Source: JAFGSI01 sp041287425 (GTDB lineage: Bacteria; Chloroflexota; Anaerolineae; Anaerolineales; Villigracilaceae). Taken from it: DNA of 64,000 nucleotides. This document shows, one piece after another, positions 28,323 to 35,538 of the stretch (within the stretch, counting starts at the first letter, position 1; the number at the start of each line of letters is the position of its first letter). The notes under the pieces are model-generated. The model ran no database searches. It saw only the letters and a list, made by a program, of their open reading frames with translations, and was not told the origin of the DNA. The stretch lies in the NCBI GenBank assembly GCA_041287425.1, contig JBEULG010000026.1, positions 1 through 64,000 on the forward strand. The letters run 5' to 3'. Position numbers and translations under genes: made by a program.

Positions 28323-28377
28323 AGTAACGGTTCGCCTTTCTTGACCAGAACGGCTATCTCAAACTTCTCACACATTT

Positions 28378-28403
28378 TAGGACAACTGCCAGCAGTTGTC
28401 CTA
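28378..28403. repeat. Palindrome of the GGACAACT/AGTTGTCC family
   Basis: TAGGACAACTGC and GCAGTTGTCCTA flank a CA loop. The same GGACAACT...AGTTGTCCTAC ends occur in the palindrome at 48793-48814. Located 7 nt after the MutS stop on the MutS strand. Confidence 0.75.
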
Positions 28404-28409
28404 CTTGAA

Positions 28410-31400
28410 TTACTTACCCGCATACTTCCTTTGCCACTCGAACAATTTGTTCAGCGCCTCGATGGGGGAGAGCGAATTGATGTCCAGTTTCTGCAATTCT
28501 TCCAGCAGTGGGCTGGTCTCCGGGAAGAGCGCCGCCTGTTTGGCCGCCACCGGATTGATTTTGACCGCCCGTCCCGAAGATTTCTCCAGTTCCTGCATGA
28601 TTTCGTTCGCCCGCTGGATGACCGGCCGCGGCAGACCCGCCAACTGCGCCACGTGGATGCCGTACGACCGGTCCGCGCCGCCGGGGACGATTTTGTGCAG
28701 GAAGACGACCTTGTTGTCCGCCTCGGTCACGGCCACGTTGTAGTTGCGCACCCCCGGCAGCAGGTCTGCCAGTTGGGTCAGTTCGTGGTAGTGGGTGGCG
28801 AAGAGCGTCTTGGCGCGCAGATGGGGATGGTTGTGGATGTACTCGACCACCGCCCAGGCAATCGAGACGCCGTCGTAGGTGCTGGTGCCGCGTCCGATTT
28901 CGTCGAGGATGAGCAGCGAGCGCGGCGTGGCGTGGTGCAGGATGTTGGCCGCCTCGATCATCTCGACCATGAAGGTGGACTGACCGGCGTGGATTTCGTC
29001 CTGCGCGCCGATGCGGGTGAAGATACGGTCCACCAGTCCCAGGCGCGCCGAAGCCGCCGGGACAAAGGAGCCGATTTGCGCCATCAGCACGATGAGCGCC
29101 GTCTGACGCAGGTAGGTGGAGTTGTGGCTCACGAATCCGTTGGCCAGGTAGGCGTGTTCGCCGGGGATCGAGAGGTCGAAGACCTCCGCTTCGCCGGGGA
29201 CGATTTCTTCGATGTAGTCGTAGAAATAACGCTGGGCAAGCAGCCTCTCCAGTTCCGGCGCCGGGACGCCGCTCTGCTGACAGAAGGAAAGCAATTCTTC
29301 CATCTTCGCGTACGAAATGCGCCGTCCGTTCGGCAGGTACGTGTAGAAGATGCTGCCGATGCGCTTGTTTCGTTTGAGCGCAAGGGGTTTATCCTGACGG
29401 GCGGCCAGCCGCGCCTGAATGGTTTTCAGCGTTTTTTCCAGGTGGGGAATGCCTCCCACGTTGGGACGGCGCAGCGAAGAGGCCAGTTGCCCGCGCTCTT
29501 GTTTGCGCGCCAGGCGGAAGCCGACTTGCCGGTAGAAGCGGATGGCGTTTTCGCCGTTGATGTCAATCAAGTAGGCCGGGGCGCGCCGGGTGGCTTTGAC
29601 GCGCAAGGAAGCCAGAATGCCCAGATTGAAGAGCAGCGTGTGCAATTGCCGCGCCAGGGTGGGCGAGGCGGTGCTGTAGGTGACGTTGCCGTAGCGCCGG
29701 TCGGCGTAGCCATCGGTGTCGAACAGTCCCTGCAGATAGGCGACCACGATGGGCCGGGGGGCGCGCAAGACCGCCGCGGGGACGCACTTGCCGGCCGCGC
29801 CTGTGTAGCCCATGCCCAAATGTTCGAGAAAGAGACGGATTTCTTTGCTGCTGATGCTCCAGTCTTTGCCGTTTGTCTTGGCCTGCACCGGATAGCCGAA
29901 TTGCTCTTCGGCAATGCGGCAGAATTCGTCGGCCAGGGATTTGTCGGCGGTGGAGAAGGTGACGGCCTGCCGGTAGGTCAGCGTGCCGTCGCCGGTGAGC
30001 AGACCGAGCCAGTAGGCCAGGTCGGGGGTCAGCGTTTCGGGCAGGCGGTAGGATTTCTGGCTGCCGTAGGGGGCTGGTCGCTCGAAGCGGATGCGCGTCT
30101 CCTCCCCCCACAGGTCGGCGCCGGGGGCGAGGGCGACCACGTCGCCGGGGCGCAGTTCGCCGAGCGTCTTCCAGCCTTCGCTTTCGTCGGCGCTGCGCAC
30201 CCACAGGCGGTGTTCGGGTGTGCCTTCGATTTCAAATCCCAGGCGGGTGCGCAGGCGCAGGGTAGGCTGCCGCCCGCCCGTGTAGAACGCCTCCGTCTGC
30301 GCGCGGCCGCTTTTGCCCTGGACAGTCACGCTCAGCGGCGTGAATTGCTGCACGGCGGCCCCGTCTGGCTGCAGGGAATCCAGGCGCGTCAGGCCGCGCT
30401 CGGTGAAGAGCAGCGTCCCTCCCGTCAGGCATTTCCCGCTCATGTTCGGGCCGGTGATGACGCGCACGATTTCGCCGCGCTCGAAGACGATGTCGTTGGG
30501 GACGAAGCGCTCGCCGCGCAGACTCTGCTCGACGACCGGATGACGGCCCTCGCGGATGTCGAGCACGCCGTCTGCCTCGACCTCGGGCCGGACGTAGCCG
30601 CCCAGGGCGGCGGCCTCGGCCAGGGCGGCGAGCACGTCCAGTTCGGCCAGGGCGCGCGCCGTCGCCAGCAGCCGAGCGGCGGACTTCGCCAGGGCGGCGC
30701 AAATCTCCTTGAAGAGGCGCAGTTCGATTTCGCGGATGCGCTCCTCGGCGTTCAGCACCAGCGTCTCGTACTCTTTCATCTCCGGCGTGATGAAGCGCTC
30801 GGCGTTGACCAGCGTCTGCTTGCGGATATATTCCTTCGGGGCGTTGGCAGCCTGCCCGGCGGAAATTTCGATGTAGTAGCCGAAGACTTTGTTGTAGCCC
30901 ACCTTGAGGGTCTTGATGCCGGTGCGGGCGCGCTCGACCGCCTCCAGGTTGTTGATCCACTCGCGGGCGTGGCGGGAGGCTTCGATGACGCCGTCCAGTT
31001 CGGCGGAGTAGCCGGGGCGGATGACGCCGGTGTTTTGCAGGGTGGCAGGGGGAGCGTCGTCTATCGCGGCTTTCAGCAGCGCATACTCTTCCTCGCAAAC
31101 CGACCACTGATCACTGACCACTGATGACTGGTTGCTGATCACTGGCGACTGCTCACTGATGACTTGTTTTATTTTCGGTAATCGTTCGAGCGTTTCCCTT
31201 ATCGCCACCAAGTCGCGCGGCTGGGCATGGCCGGAAAGGACGCGGTTGGTCAGGCGTTCCAGGTCGCCGAGCGGCTTGAGGGCGGCGCGCAGTTCGGCCC
31301 GCAGCATGGAGCGCTCGAAGAAGAATTGCACGCCCTCCTGCCTGGCCCGAATGCGATTCACATCCAGCAGCGGCTGGCTGACCCATTGCCGCATCAGCCG

Positions 31401-32342
31401 TTTGCCCATCGGCGTCACGGTCTGGTCGAGGACGCCCAGCAGCGAATTCTTGGTTTCGCCGCGCAGGGTTTCGGTCAGTTCCAGGTTGCGGCGGGTGGCG
31501 GCATCGAGCGTCATGAATTCGCCGAGGGTGTAGACGCGCAAACCGGTCAGCAGGCCGAGGGCGGTGGGTTCGGTCTCTTTCAGGTATTGCAGCACGGCGC
31601 CGGCGGCGCGGATGGCGAGCGGCTTATCGCTCAGGTCGAAGCCGTCCAGCGTGGAGGCCTGGAAGTGAGCGAGCAAGGCCTCGCGGCAGCGGCCCGGCTC
31701 GAAGCGCCAGGCGGGCCAGGCCGTCAGCGCGCCGGGCAGGCCGTTGGGGAGGATGAGATTGTCGGGGTGGAGGATTTCGGCGGGGCGGAGGCGCGTCAGT
31801 TCGGCGCGCAGCGGTGCCCAGGCTTGCCCTGAGGCGTCAGCCGAAGGGTCCGCGCCCGCCTCGAGCTCGGTGACGGCAAATTCGCCGGTGGTGATGTCGG
31901 CGTAGGCAATGCCTGCGCGAAGTCCGGTGAGCGAGTCGCCGGAGTCCAGGACGAGGGCGGCCAGGTAGTTGTTGGCGTCGCCGGGCAGCAGGCCGGGTTC
32001 GACAATCGTCCCCGGGGTGACGACGCGGATGACTTTGCGCGGGAAGATGCCTTTGGTGGGCTGGTCGCCCACCTGTTCACAGATGGCGACGTGGTAGCCT
32101 TTTTCGATGAGGCGGGCGAGGTAGTTTTCGACCGCGTGGTAGGGGATGCCGGCCAGGGGAACGCGCACACCCTTGCCGACCGGCCGGGAGGTCAGGACGA
32201 TGTCGAGTTCGCGCGCGACGATTTCGGCGTCCTGGTCGAAGGTCTCGTAGAAGTCGCCGAGGCGGAAGAAGAGGATGGCATCCGGGTACTGGCGTTTGAT
32301 TTCGAGGTACTGCTGGCGGACGGGGGTGACGTCTTCGGTCAT
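28410..32342 (-). CDS. mutS: DNA mismatch repair protein MutS, interrupted by an intein
   Basis: Seen: 1310 aa precursor. The N-terminal mismatch-binding domain has ILFFRLGDFYETF (the Phe-x-Glu wedge, conserved as FYE). The connector, lever and clamp domains follow. The ATPase has GPNMSGK, then after a 437-aa intein STYLRQ, DEIGRGTSTYDG and TLFATHYHELTQL. Removing the intein gives 873 aa, the usual MutS size. A promoter with 17-nt spacing (32350-32378) lies so close that ATG 32342 would be leaderless; ATG 32351 and TTG 32378 are less likely. Inside the exteins, codons for a 21-residue segment (VISEQSP, VISNQSS, VVSDQWS) come from a 7-nt tandem array. Known: MutS binds mismatches and recruits MutL. 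Confidence 0.96.
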   Translation of the reverse strand: MTEDVTPVRQQYLEIKRQYPDAILFFRLGDFYETFDQDAEIVARELDIVLTSRPVGKGVRVPLAGIPYHAVENYLARLIEKGYHVAICEQVGDQPTKGIFPRKVIRVVTPGTIVEPGLLPGDANNYLAALVLDSGDSLTGLRAGIAYADITTGEFAVTELEAGADPSADASGQAWAPLRAELTRLRPAEILHPDNLILPNGLPGALTAWPAWRFEPGRCREALLAHFQASTLDGFDLSDKPLAIRAAGAVLQYLKETEPTALGLLTGLRVYTLGEFMTLDAATRRNLELTETLRGETKNSLLGVLDQTVTPMGKRLMRQWVSQPLLDVNRIRARQEGVQFFFERSMLRAELRAALKPLGDLERLTNRVLSGHAQPRDLVAIRETLERLPKIKQVISEQSPVISNQSSVVSDQWSVCEEEYALLKAAIDDAPPATLQNTGVIRPGYSAELDGVIEASRHAREWINNLEAVERARTGIKTLKVGYNKVFGYYIEISAGQAANAPKEYIRKQTLVNAERFITPEMKEYETLVLNAEERIREIELRLFKEICAALAKSAARLLATARALAELDVLAALAEAAALGGYVRPEVEADGVLDIREGRHPVVEQSLRGERFVPNDIVFERGEIVRVITGPNMSGKCLTGGTLLFTERGLTRLDSLQPDGAAVQQFTPLSVTVQGKSGRAQTEAFYTGGRQPTLRLRTRLGFEIEGTPEHRLWVRSADESEGWKTLGELRPGDVVALAPGADLWGEETRIRFERPAPYGSQKSYRLPETLTPDLAYWLGLLTGDGTLTYRQAVTFSTADKSLADEFCRIAEEQFGYPVQAKTNGKDWSISSKEIRLFLEHLGMGYTGAAGKCVPAAVLRAPRPIVVAYLQGLFDTDGYADRRYGNVTYSTASPTLARQLHTLLFNLGILASLRVKATRRAPAYLIDINGENAIRFYRQVGFRLARKQERGQLASSLRRPNVGGIPHLEKTLKTIQARLAARQDKPLALKRNKRIGSIFYTYLPNGRRISYAKMEELLSFCQQSGVPAPELERLLAQRYFYDYIEEIVPGEAEVFDLSIPGEHAYLANGFVSHNSTYLRQTALIVLMAQIGSFVPAASARLGLVDRIFTRIGAQDEIHAGQSTFMVEMIEAANILHHATPRSLLILDEIGRGTSTYDGVSIAWAVVEYIHNHPHLRAKTLFATHYHELTQLADLLPGVRNYNVAVTEADNKVVFLHKIVPGGADRSYGIHVAQLAGLPRPVIQRANEIMQELEKSSGRAVKINPVAAKQAALFPETSPLLEELQKLDINSLSPIEALNKLFEWQRKYAGK
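29121..30431 (-). other. Intein with LAGLIDADG homing endonuclease inside the MutS P-loop
   Basis: Seen: residues 638-1074 of the MutS precursor, 437 aa. It begins with Cys1 (CLTGGTLLFTERG), block B is GTPEH at 70-74, the two endonuclease motifs are WLGLLTGDG (141-149) and LQGLFDTDG (233-241), block F is VFDLSIPGEHAYLANG, and it ends VSHN. The +1 extein residue is Ser. It splits the Walker A sequence between Lys and Ser of GPNMSGK/STYL. Known: inteins prefer conserved nucleotide-binding loops, and Cys1...His-Asn/Ser+1 is a standard splicing set. The reading frame is intact, so splicing and homing may both work. Confidence 0.95.
31105..31167. repeat. In-frame 7-nt tandem array within mutS
   Basis: Nine degenerate units of 7 nt (CACTGAT, CACTGAC, CACTGAT, GACTGGT and so on). 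Since 21 nt equals three units and seven codons, the array encodes three 7-residue repeats in the MutS lever/core region without breaking the frame. Confidence 0.85.
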
Positions 32343-32349
32343 GCTTCCC

Positions 32350-32378
32350 ATTTTATGTTCAGGTGTCCAATTGGGCAA
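32350..32378 (-). promoter_or_regulatory. mutS: Promoter of mutS, implying a leaderless transcript
   Basis: On the minus strand TTGCCC (32373-32378) and TAAAAT (32350-32355) are exactly 17 nt apart. Transcription would begin about 7 nt on, at or next to ATG 32342. Confidence 0.55.
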
Positions 32379-32426
32379 GGGTGCAGCGGCAAGGTGGAGA
32401 GGCGAGCGGACGGCTTTGCAAGAGGC

Positions 32427-32468
32427 TTGGCAAAAATTCGGCCGCGATTTGTAAATCTGGGATATAAT
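32427..32468 (+). promoter_or_regulatory. Promoter region of the MalK-type ATPase gene
   Basis: TTGGCA (32427-32432) pairs with TGTAAA (32450-32455) at 17 nt, matching the bcp promoter layout. A second, perfect TATAAT lies at 32463-32468 without a good -35. Confidence 0.55.
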
Positions 32469-32502
32469 ATTGTCACTATATTCTCGAGAAACGGAGGTTC
32501 AA

Positions 32503-33603
32503 ATGGCTAGTGTTACGTACGAGCACGTTACAAAGGAATTCGGCAACGTCATTGCTGTCAACGATCTGAATCTGCAGATCGAAGACAAAGAATTCCTGGT
32601 CTTCGTCGGCCCGTCAGGGTGCGGGAAGACGACCGCCCTCCGCCTGCTGGCCGGGCTGGAGGAAGTGACGAAGGGCATCATCAAGATTGGTGATCGCATC
32701 GTCAATGATGTTCCCCCCAAAGACCGCGATATCGCCATGGTCTTTCAGTCGTATGCGTTGTATCCGCACATGACCGTGTACGATAACCTGGCCTTTGGCC
32801 TCAAATTGCGCAAGACGCCGAAAGAGGAAATCAAGCGGCGCGTGCAGGAAGCCGCCGAGATTCTGGGGATTCAGGATTTGCTGGGGCGCAAGCCGCGGCA
32901 ACTTTCGGGCGGGCAGCGTCAGCGTGTGGCGGTCGGGCGCGCCATTGTGCGCGAGCCGAAGGTGTTCCTCTTCGATGAGCCGCTCTCGAATCTGGACGCC
33001 AAACTGCGCATCGCCATGCGCGCCGAAATCAGCAAACTCCATCATCGCCTGCAGACGACCTTTATTTACGTGACCCACGACCAGATGGAGGCCATGACAA
33101 TGGCCACCCGTATTGCGGTCATCAACAAAGGAATGTTGCAGCAATTGGATACGCCGCAGGTGTTGTACGATACGCCCATCAACATGTTCGTGGCCGGCTT
33201 CATCGGTGCGCCGGCGATGAACTTCTTCAAGGGGCATCTGCGCAAGGATGGCGGCAAGTTGTTCGTCGATAGCGGCGCTTTCTCGGTTCCGATTCCGGCC
33301 GAACGCGTCCGGGCGGCTCAGCCGTATGTCGACCGCCCGATCATCCTGGGCATCCGCCCGGAGGACATCTACAACCCGGCTTTCGTGCCGCCGGGCATCA
33401 ATGCGGCCAAGGTGGCCTGCAAGGTGGATGTCACCGAGTTGATGGGCAACGAAATTTTCCTCTACCTGGTGGCCGGCGACAACACCATCGTGGCCCGCGT
33501 CGACCCGCGCACCGACTTCCGCATCGGCGATCAGGTTCAGGTGTCGTTCAACATCGACAAGATGCACCTGTTCGATCCCGATAGCGAACTGGCGATCCGC
33601 TAA
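32503..33603 (+). CDS. MalK/UgpC/MsmK-type sugar ABC importer ATPase (orphan)
   Basis: Seen: 366 aa with Walker A GPSGCGKTTALRLLAG, Q-loop MVFQSYALYPHMTVYDN, signature LSGGQRQRVAVGRAI, Walker B VFLFDEPLSNLDAKLR, H-loop THDQMEAMTMATR, and a C-terminal OB/TOBE domain containing LGIRPEDIY. The start at ATG 32503 follows GGAGGT. Known: this is the carbohydrate-uptake family; some members (MsiK, MsmX) energise several importers. No permease or binding protein is adjacent, so a shared ATPase is likely. It is followed by a hairpin and gpmA. Confidence 0.92.
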   Translation: MASVTYEHVTKEFGNVIAVNDLNLQIEDKEFLVFVGPSGCGKTTALRLLAGLEEVTKGIIKIGDRIVNDVPPKDRDIAMVFQSYALYPHMTVYDNLAFGLKLRKTPKEEIKRRVQEAAEILGIQDLLGRKPRQLSGGQRQRVAVGRAIVREPKVFLFDEPLSNLDAKLRIAMRAEISKLHHRLQTTFIYVTHDQMEAMTMATRIAVINKGMLQQLDTPQVLYDTPINMFVAGFIGAPAMNFFKGHLRKDGGKLFVDSGAFSVPIPAERVRAAQPYVDRPIILGIRPEDIYNPAFVPPGINAAKVACKVDVTELMGNEIFLYLVAGDNTIVARVDPRTDFRIGDQVQVSFNIDKMHLFDPDSELAIR

Positions 33604-33621
33604 CAGCGTTTTCGATCATCT

Positions 33622-33656
33622 GAACCGCCAGGGCGCGTCATCCCTGGCGGTTCCTT
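33622..33656 (+). terminator. Hairpin after the MalK-type ATPase gene
   Basis: A perfect 12-bp stem GAACCGCCAGGG/CCCTGGCGGTTC with an 8-nt loop, 19 nt after the stop codon. The following T tract is weak, so it may attenuate rather than fully terminate before gpmA. Confidence 0.6.
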
Positions 33657-33675
33657 GTGCCAAGCGAGGTTGAGA

Positions 33676-34434
33676 ATGGATGCAAAACACACATTGGTCC
33701 TTGTCCGTCATGGACAAAGCACCTGGAATCTGGAAAACCGCTTCACCGGCTGGACGGATGTCGATTTGACCGAACAGGGGCGTGCCGAGGCGCACTCGGC
33801 CGGCCGGATTTTGCGCGAGCAAGGCTACACGTTCGATATTGCCTTTACGTCCGTCTTGCGGCGGGCCATCAAAACCTTGTGGATCGTGCTGGAAGAAATG
33901 GAACTCGAGTGGATTCCGGTCGTGCGCGCCTGGCAGTTGAACGAGCGCCACTACGGCGCGCTGCAGGGGCTGAACAAGGCCGAGATGGCGGTCAAATTCG
34001 GCGAGGAACAGGTGAAACTTTGGCGGCGCAGTTACGATGTCCCGCCGCCGGCGCTGGACTGGGACGATGAGCGCCACCCGCGCTTCGACCGCCGCTACGC
34101 CGATCTGACCCCCGACCAGTTGCCCGCCACCGAGTCGCTCAAGATCACCCTGGAGCGCGTCCTGCCTTATTGGAACAGCACACTCGTGCCGACCATCCGG
34201 AGCGGCAAGCGGGTGCTGATCGTTGCCCACGGCAACAGTCTGCGCGCCCTGGTCAAACACCTGGACAACATTTCCGATCAGGAAATTACCGAACTCAATA
34301 TCCCGACCGGCATTCCGCTGGTCTATGAGTTGGACGAGGCTCTTCATCCGCTCCGTCATTACTACCTGGGCGACGAAGAGACTGTCCGCAAGGCGGCTGA
34401 GGCGGTGGCCGCGCAGGGCAAGGCCAAGCAGTAA
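33676..34434 (+). CDS. gpmA: 2,3-bisphosphoglycerate-dependent phosphoglycerate mutase
   Basis: Seen: 252 aa with LVLVRHGQSTWNLENRFTGWTDVDLTEQG (phospho-His in RHG), ERHYGALQGLNKAEM and VLIVAHGNSLRALVKHLD (the second His). The first motif runs over residues 6 to about 34. Known: interconverts 3- and 2-phosphoglycerate in glycolysis. ATG 33676 follows GAGG; upstream TTG/GTG codons are in the hairpin and are not preferred. Ends in a terminator shared with the converging gene. Confidence 0.95.
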   Translation: MDAKHTLVLVRHGQSTWNLENRFTGWTDVDLTEQGRAEAHSAGRILREQGYTFDIAFTSVLRRAIKTLWIVLEEMELEWIPVVRAWQLNERHYGALQGLNKAEMAVKFGEEQVKLWRRSYDVPPPALDWDDERHPRFDRRYADLTPDQLPATESLKITLERVLPYWNSTLVPTIRSGKRVLIVAHGNSLRALVKHLDNISDQEITELNIPTGIPLVYELDEALHPLRHYYLGDEETVRKAAEAVAAQGKAKQ

Positions 34435-34440
34435 AATCAA

Positions 34441-34470
34441 GGGCCGGTAAATTTGCCGGCCCGTTTCTTT
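34441..34470 (+). terminator. Bidirectional terminator between gpmA and the CAP-LysM gene
   Basis: GGGCCGG and CCGGCCC flank an A/T-rich loop, followed by GTTTCTTTT on the plus strand. Confidence 0.8.
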
Positions 34471-34481
34471 TGCGCTTCCCG

Positions 34482-35462
34482 CTATCTGCGTCCGCGCACG
34501 CCCAGGAAGGTCAATCCGCCGGCGACCAGCAACGCTGCCAGGATAATGATACTGACTGCGGCAATGCCCGAGGTGCGCGGCATGGCCGCGCTGGGCACCC
34601 GCGTGGGTGTGGGACTGTCCGCGGCCGTCGGCGTCAGCGTGGGCCAGGCCGTGGCGGTGGGCCGCAGGGTGGGGGTGGGCGTGGGCGCGGTCGGGGTGGG
34701 TGTGTAGCCGGTGCGAATCAGGAGCGTGTCGCCGGGGTAGATGAAAGTCCCCATCTGAGGGTTGAGTCGGATGATGTCTTGTTCGGAGACTCCGTAGGCC
34801 AGGGCAATCTGCCAGACGGTTTCGCCGGGCTGCACCACGTGGACGAGGCTGCCATCCGGGTTGGGCGTGCTGGGATGGACGGTCACGGTGGTGAAGGGGG
34901 TGGGGGGGCGCGTTCCGGCGGCCGGCGTGCTTATGTTGCCCGAGGAGCTGTTAGACGCGCCGGTGGGCCGGGCAGCCACAATCGTAAAATACCAAGAGCC
35001 TTCCGTCCCGGCCACGCCGGCGCCGATTTCCTGCAGCATGGTGGACATCATCGTATTGTAGTGCGGCGGCGAGTTGTACCACCAGGTCATGGCTTGCTCG
35101 ACGCTGGAACCGTGAAAAACGTTTTCCGAAATGAAGCCGCCTAGTGAGAGGTCGCCGGCCAGAGGGTAACCGGCGGCCAGGGCGCGCTGATAAGGGCGCG
35201 AGCCATCCGGCCCGCTGTGGGTGACCGTGCCGATCGAGGCCTGATAATCGGCCTGATTTTGGGCGATTTGCATCAGGATGGCGTTGGGCGTATAGGCGGG
35301 CAGGCCGTTCGAGGTCCGCAGCGCATTGACAGCCTCAATCAATTCATAAGGGCTGGGGGCCTGCCGGGCATGCGACTCGGCCGGCACGGCCTTGGCCGGG
35401 CGGGCGGCGGCGAGGAACAAAAGTCCAGCGGCAATCCAAAAGAAAATCCGATTTTTGTGCAT
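34482..35462 (-). CDS. Secreted CAP/SCP-domain protein with LysM and C-terminal anchor
   Basis: Seen: 326 aa. A signal peptide (FFWIAAGLLFLAAARPAKA) is followed by a CAP domain with VTHSGPDGSRPYQRA, SENVFHG and TWWYNSPPHYNTMM. A LysM domain comes next (LVHVVQPGETVWQIALAYGVS...IYPGDTLLI), then a Pro/Thr linker and a final helix with GVRGRR. Known: CAP proteins of bacteria are secreted and of varied function; LysM binds peptidoglycan. Inferred: a wall-bound, membrane-tethered protein. ATG 35462 is chosen because a 17-nt-spaced promoter (35470-35498) would start transcription right at it. Confidence 0.9.
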   Translation of the reverse strand: MHKNRIFFWIAAGLLFLAAARPAKAVPAESHARQAPSPYELIEAVNALRTSNGLPAYTPNAILMQIAQNQADYQASIGTVTHSGPDGSRPYQRALAAGYPLAGDLSLGGFISENVFHGSSVEQAMTWWYNSPPHYNTMMSTMLQEIGAGVAGTEGSWYFTIVAARPTGASNSSSGNISTPAAGTRPPTPFTTVTVHPSTPNPDGSLVHVVQPGETVWQIALAYGVSEQDIIRLNPQMGTFIYPGDTLLIRTGYTPTPTAPTPTPTLRPTATAWPTLTPTAADSPTPTRVPSAAMPRTSGIAAVSIIILAALLVAGGLTFLGVRGRR

Positions 35463-35469
35463 CAGGGCT

Positions 35470-35498
35470 ATTATAACGGCCGCCTCACTTTGCGGCAA
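35470..35498 (-). promoter_or_regulatory. Promoter of the CAP-LysM gene, apparently leaderless
   Basis: On the minus strand TTGCCG (35493-35498) and a perfect TATAAT (35470-35475) are 17 nt apart. The ATG follows the -10 box by 7 nt. A TAAAAT at 35505-35510 may serve the divergent MetVF gene. Confidence 0.65.
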
Positions 35499-35538
35499 CT
35501 AAGGTAAAATAGGGCGAAACCTGTTTTGGAGATTGATT

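Noticed and set aside
27825..31124. Very long plus-strand open frame (about 1100 codons) opposite mutS
   Set aside because: It is the antisense shadow of MutS and its intein at high GC; composition is biased to Gly/Arg/Gln/Ala and no domain is recognisable.
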